Origin: Macrothele yani
Taxonomy: Eukaryota > Arthropoda > Arachnida > Araneae > Macrothelidae
Reading direction: 5' to 3'
Length of the DNA: 64,000 bases
Assembly (NCBI GenBank): GCA_039090855.1
Contig: CM077025.1
Location: 101,164,489 to 101,228,488 of the forward strand
The stretch's first letter is position 1; every line of letters starts with the position of its first letter. This document shows positions 59,906-64,000 of this stretch, piece by piece. The notes beneath the pieces were generated by a model. That model did not search any database. It was not told the DNA's origin and was given only the letters and a program-made list of their open reading frames with translations. The position numbers were made by a program, and so were the translations under genes.

Positions 59906-59949
<44 letters not shown>
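59640..59949 (+). mobile_element. LINE 3' end with (GT)n tail
   Basis: KKGRGRPRKSWEDQIQECLY and VMDVSEARVVCQNHCKWRSF match the LINE C-terminus at 42040-42200. The 3' UTR has TAACCTCTGAATCTGAGAGT and ends in (GT)n at 59907-59949 in place of TATG. Strongly 5'-truncated. Confidence 0.88.
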
Positions 59950-59951
<2 letters not shown>

Positions 59952-60925
59952 CTTGGTTATAATGTCCTTCATGGGACATATAAACGGTCGTTTATAAGCA
60001 ATGGCTGTTATAAAAGATCTGAAGTAATACTGAAAAAAAAATCATATTTTAATATTTTTGTATCTAGTAATTAAATAACTTACCTACTTTTTGTAAAGCT
60101 GTAGTAACATATTAATTAATCTAATAATTTGCACAGTATAGATATAAATGTATATTTTTACTTTAGTTCTGCACGTAGTGATCAATAAACATTCGCACAT
60201 AATTTTCCAATTTGATCCAAGATATTAAAACCTCACATGCAGTAATCACTTACAGAAATTGCGAATTGTCAATTGTTTCACACTTTGTAGTTTCATTTTT
60301 GTACAATTCTTTCTACTGAATGTGCGTGAAACAGAAAGTTTTCATCTTCCACAAGATTTGTTTTAAAAAATTGTTGTAGGCAGTTGATTCTAAAGCCTTT
60401 GCACCAGAAATGTGTTGCACTTCATTCTTTTCATCATCCATTTCACTTTCCTCTTCATCATCAGGATTGTTCTTAGTGACAACAATCCTTTTTCTATTAT
60501 AGATCCCAAATAATAGCAACTTTCTCCTGAATCAAAAATGCTTTCCTTTTTTTTTTTTTTTGATGTCATAATAGCATCTAAAACAATGTTAGATAGACAT
60601 TTTCTTGTATCGAAATGGCTAGTAACTGAACTGCTGCTTTGCGTATCAAAGTATGTGTGAGAACGAGATTAGAACTGAAAAAAAAAAAGTTTCTGGTTTA
60701 AGAAAAACTAGGTTGACCCCATCAAGCTTCGAGGTACCCTTTAGGTCTATGTTAAAGGTGACCTTGAATTGGTCAGTGGATGTGTGTGAGATTAAAGTGT
60801 CTCCTCCCCAACCCAATTGTCTTGCCCTTAGCTGATGGCAAGCCTTGTAACCCCTTTCGTTGTGGAGGAAAAGTTCTCCGTAGATGTAGTACCCAAATCC
60901 TATTTCTCCCTTGGGAAAGCAAGGA

Positions 60926-61420
60926 GGTACATGTACTTGGAGTGCCACTTTTTACTTTTTCAAAATCGAAAATAAATAGTGCCCGAGTTTTGTACAGTTT
61001 TGTATAGCCAAAAGAACATTTTGTACGCCACCGGAAGTGGTACTTTTCAGCTTTCTAAAAGTGGAACTCCATGTACATGCTGAGTGCCATTTTTTCAAAA
61101 TAAAAAAAATCAACTCTGCCAAAGTTTTGTATTAGTTCTGTACAGTTTTGTACACCCAAAAGAAAATTTTGTACACCACCGGAAGTGGTATTTTTTGACT
61201 CTCCTTTGTAGCTCTCGAGCATGTACTTGAAGTACCACTTTTCCAAAATCGAAAATAAACACTGCCAGAATGTTGTACTATTTTTGCACAGTTTTGTACA
61301 CCCAAAAGAAAGTTATGTACCCCTCCGGCGATGGTTCTCTTTGGTTCTCCAGCATGCTCTTGGAGTGAAATTTTTCAAAATTCGAAAGTAAACACTGCTA
61401 CCTTTTTCCAGTTGATTACA
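60926..61420 (+). repeat. Diverged tandem repeat, ~133-148 bp x 3.5
   Basis: Units begin near 60926, 61070, 61218 and 61351 with CATGTACTTGGAGTGCCAC-like sequence and contain TCAAAATCGAAAATAAA, TGTACAGTTTTGTA..CCAAAAGAA and CACCGGAAGTGGTA. Units differ by 10-25 percent by eye. Confidence 0.85.
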
Positions 61421-62491
61421 TATTTTTACTCCTGTTCATTATACACAGCCAGCTGTTTTCGTGTTCATTATACGTAATTTTCATTTGTACAAGGTCGCAA
61501 ATTACCGTGCAGTTGTCTTGTATAAACTAAGAAATTGTAAGAGCCTTCGTTGTTATAGCAAAGGAAGAAAAGAAACAGTTATTTGTTGTTTTATTTAAAC
61601 AATGCTTTAAGCAAAAGCATTTTGGAAACGCGAGAAAAGAAATTCTTCAAATCAGCGCATAGCATTGCTTCCAGTCCAGCAGCCATGGCGATGGTGGGGG
61701 GAGGGGAAATCGCAAAATACCTCGGCGCAGCCGCAGTGGCATGACTAGCGCAACTTGCGCCTCCCCGGAAAGTTTATTTCAGCACCCCTAAGCATAATAA
61801 TTTTTCCAGGATTTCGAACACTATGGGAAGATGTGTTCTTTACGGTGTTTGTGTTGGGAGAATGGAGATGTCAAAAAGTTAGGGAGACTGTCTGGAAAAG
61901 TAAAGGAAGTACCTAGAGCCCTGTAGTTTTAACTAATTTTTGGAACAGAAGTATATAATGCAAGGTTAACAATCAGCCAATCAGATTTAACACGGTGAGC
62001 TGACAGATGCATTATCATGAATATACATTTTATCTCATTGAAACGAATTCTGTAAAATGTATTTAAATGTTTAAGAAATACAGTATTTTATAAACTGCAT
62101 GACAAAATGATTTTGTACAATTTCACATTTTTAATACATGAAAAAAGAAATCTTTACTTTTTTAAAACTTTGTAGTAAATCCGAATGTTATTTTGTTTTA
62201 TTTCCATACCCCTATTACACATTCTTTATTAGCATCGCTCATTTTCAGAGCAAATTGTTTACAAGTTGATTTCTCAATAATATTGAGTAAAATATTCACT
62301 AATCTTTGCTTGTTTAAAATTTCTCAAAGTCAGAGAAAAAACATAACTATGAACGTTATTAAGTTTTGCACCATTGATTTCATGGCTGAACAACCACAAA
62401 AAAAACGTCCGCACCATGTCAAAAGAAGCTGTAGCTTGCCTAAGAGCATGTTTTATTCAGAGCAACGATTGTGAAATAAATTTTTCATCCA

Positions 62492-62650
62492 AACCGAAAC
62501 TAAACAACATATCCTTCTCTGATGAGATTAAGATTTAACTTTGCACCAAGAAGGAACACAACAACGCTGACCGAAAGTAAACAGCATACCCTTCTCTGAT
62601 AGGATCAAGGTTCAACTTTGGCTACAACAAGAACTGAGCAACGCTGTCTC
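62492..62650 (+). repeat. Short direct duplication, ~76 bp x2
   Basis: CCGAAACTAAACAACATATC at 62493 and CCGAAAGTAAACAGCATACC at 62569, both followed by CTTCTCTGAT(G/A)(A/G)GAT(T/C)AAG. Confidence 0.8.
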
Positions 62651-64000
62651 GATTCTCTCAAACTTGTAATATACTGGTTACGTATACGTAAACGAATCAA
62701 AGAACTGTGTGTTTGTGATAATCTGAAATTTAAAATTTTATGTACATAAAAAAGCATATAAATGAATTAATTACGTATTATCGAATTGGAAAAGTTTAGA
62801 AACCACAGTAAAATATTGGGACTAAAGCAGAATTACGTATAAATGTCAAAAAATATAATGGTAATACGTATAGCCGAAGTTTCATTAAATATCTTCTTAT
62901 TTCTACAAAGCAATGCTTAATTTAAATTTGTTTGTTTAAACTGAAAGCAACTAGATCGAAAAAACATTGCACAGAAATTCAAATTGCTTGATTTTCAGTC
63001 TGTGACGTATACCTCTAACTTAACCCTCCTTTCGAGTTGCTGCTTTCCTATAAAAATTTCGTTGCTTCTGAACTAAACATTTTTCCAATGAACAGTTCGT
63101 TACTTCTCTAAACAGCTTGTATATTTTAGTTACACTGACAGTGAGTCACAGCAAAATATATATAGACAATGTTGATTGTAAATAATGGGGGGAGTGGTGG
63201 AGAGAGAGAGAGAGAGCTTGCAAGTAATTGTGGGGAATTGATATAAAGAAAGATTTAAGCGAATACGTATTGTTGCTATATGATTGAGATTTATGTTGAT
63301 CTAAGAGCTATTTTGTGTCAAATGATGAATCACAACGGGACAATTTTTTATACGGGTGATCTCCGAACTTTCATTGAGTGGAAAATTAAGAGCAAGAAGA
63401 TTTTCAACACAAATTCTTATGCTTATTCTTTCAATTTGGCCGTTTGGCTACTGAGTTATTACAAAAGTGTGTTTTATATGCAACAAACTAGGAACATTAA
63501 TCAAATTAGTTAACCATTTAAGCTACTGCTTCGAAAAGCAAAAATTGTACAAGTTATTAATGCAGTCATGGGGTATCCACGACTAAGGATAGCCGTTATA
63601 CAATCTCAAAATGTACAAATATGTAATTAAAAAAAATAGATAAAAGTTAGGTGCAAAAAACTTCAGTAAGACAAAAATTGGAAATTAAGAACTATAATCT
63701 GCTCACACATGCTCAGAGATCATCAAATTTTTACCACTGAGGAAGGAATCTTATAAAATAATTTCTTATATTTTAAAATGGAGCACATTTCTCGCACTTA
63801 CAAAACACGACAAAACTAGTAGAAAATGTGTGTGAATATTTCGGATTTGTGGAATGGTACAAGAAATACATGTCTGGTACTGAACTAAGACGGATGTGAA
63901 AAGTACCACATCCGGTAAAGTACAAAATTTCATTTTGAGCTGGGAAAAAAAAAAAAAAAATACAATGGCCTTTTATAATTTGGACTGAAAGTACATGTTT

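Larger units (their letters stand above)
57999..64000 (+). other. BLTP1 intron downstream of exon h (incomplete)
   Basis: Mostly AT-rich sequence. Holds a LINE tail (59640-59949), a four-unit tandem field (60926-61420), a small duplication (62492-62650) and a (GA)n run near 63199-63216. Frames at 60313-60519 and 60646-60948 (minus) have no recognisable motif. No further BLTP1 exon is seen. Confidence 0.65.

Noticed and set aside
60313..60948. Two minus-strand frames of 68 and 100 codons
   Set aside because: An acidic DDEEESEMDDEKNE stretch is suggestive but no domain or element end could be found, so no call was made.
62193..62474. 93-codon frame with a basic KKRPHHVKRS segment
   Set aside because: No homology recognised and no splice or promoter context; treated as chance.

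Overview
The window is intronic, transposon-dense DNA from an invertebrate animal, most likely an arthropod with a large genome (inferred from the host protein, and from the dominance of Tc1/mariner, hAT, Penelope-like and tRNA-SINE repeats; the species cannot be fixed from the sequence). It holds one recognisable host gene on the + strand: an internal part of BLTP1 (KIAA1109 in vertebrates, tweek in Drosophila), the giant bridge-like lipid transfer protein. Eight coding exons (1818-1943, 5372-5542, 14026-14143, 34979-35134, 38503-38600, 42927-43084, 53252-53561, 57813-57998) join in one frame through GT-AG introns into 1323 nt, or 441 codons, with no stop. The start and end of the gene lie outside the window.

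Almost all the rest is intron filled with decayed, nested mobile elements. Intron 1944-5371 carries a non-LTR reverse transcriptase remnant and a 1.5 kb hAT-type element with a large inverted repeat. Intron 5543-14025 carries a non-autonomous hAT-like copy with another element nested in it, then overlapping inverted repeats, a tandem array and a 2.1 kb Tc1 element with an internal 566 bp duplication. The 20.8 kb intron 14144-34978 holds a Tigger-like remnant, a mariner split by a 7.9 kb hAT element (itself hosting SINEs and a pogo-like remnant), an IS630/mariner-type element, a Tc1 element, a Penelope-like endonuclease fragment, a CpG-rich block and a palindromic MITE.

Introns 35135-38502 and 38601-42926 hold a TIR element, a second Penelope-like fragment, two mariner remnants, a SINE and a 5'-truncated LINE. 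Intron 43085-53251 is dominated by a 4.5 kb fold-back transposon encoding a broken transposase-like protein of a type I cannot place in a named superfamily; a TIR-element copy, a SINE and a LINE tail are nested in it. Intron 53562-57812 contains three Tc1/mariner remnants end to end. After the last exon, 57999-64000 shows only a LINE tail, a tandem repeat field and unassigned sequence.

No rRNA gene, intact tRNA gene, CRISPR array or prokaryote-style operon is present. No complete mobile-element protein remains open: every transposase or reverse transcriptase seen here has stops, frameshifts or deletions. The most interesting items are the 4.5 kb fold-back element with its SDG/QYKN and HGKG/GGTVK protein, a LINE tail pair that looks like a 3' transduction, the duplicated Tc1, and a set of nestings that give a relative insertion history.
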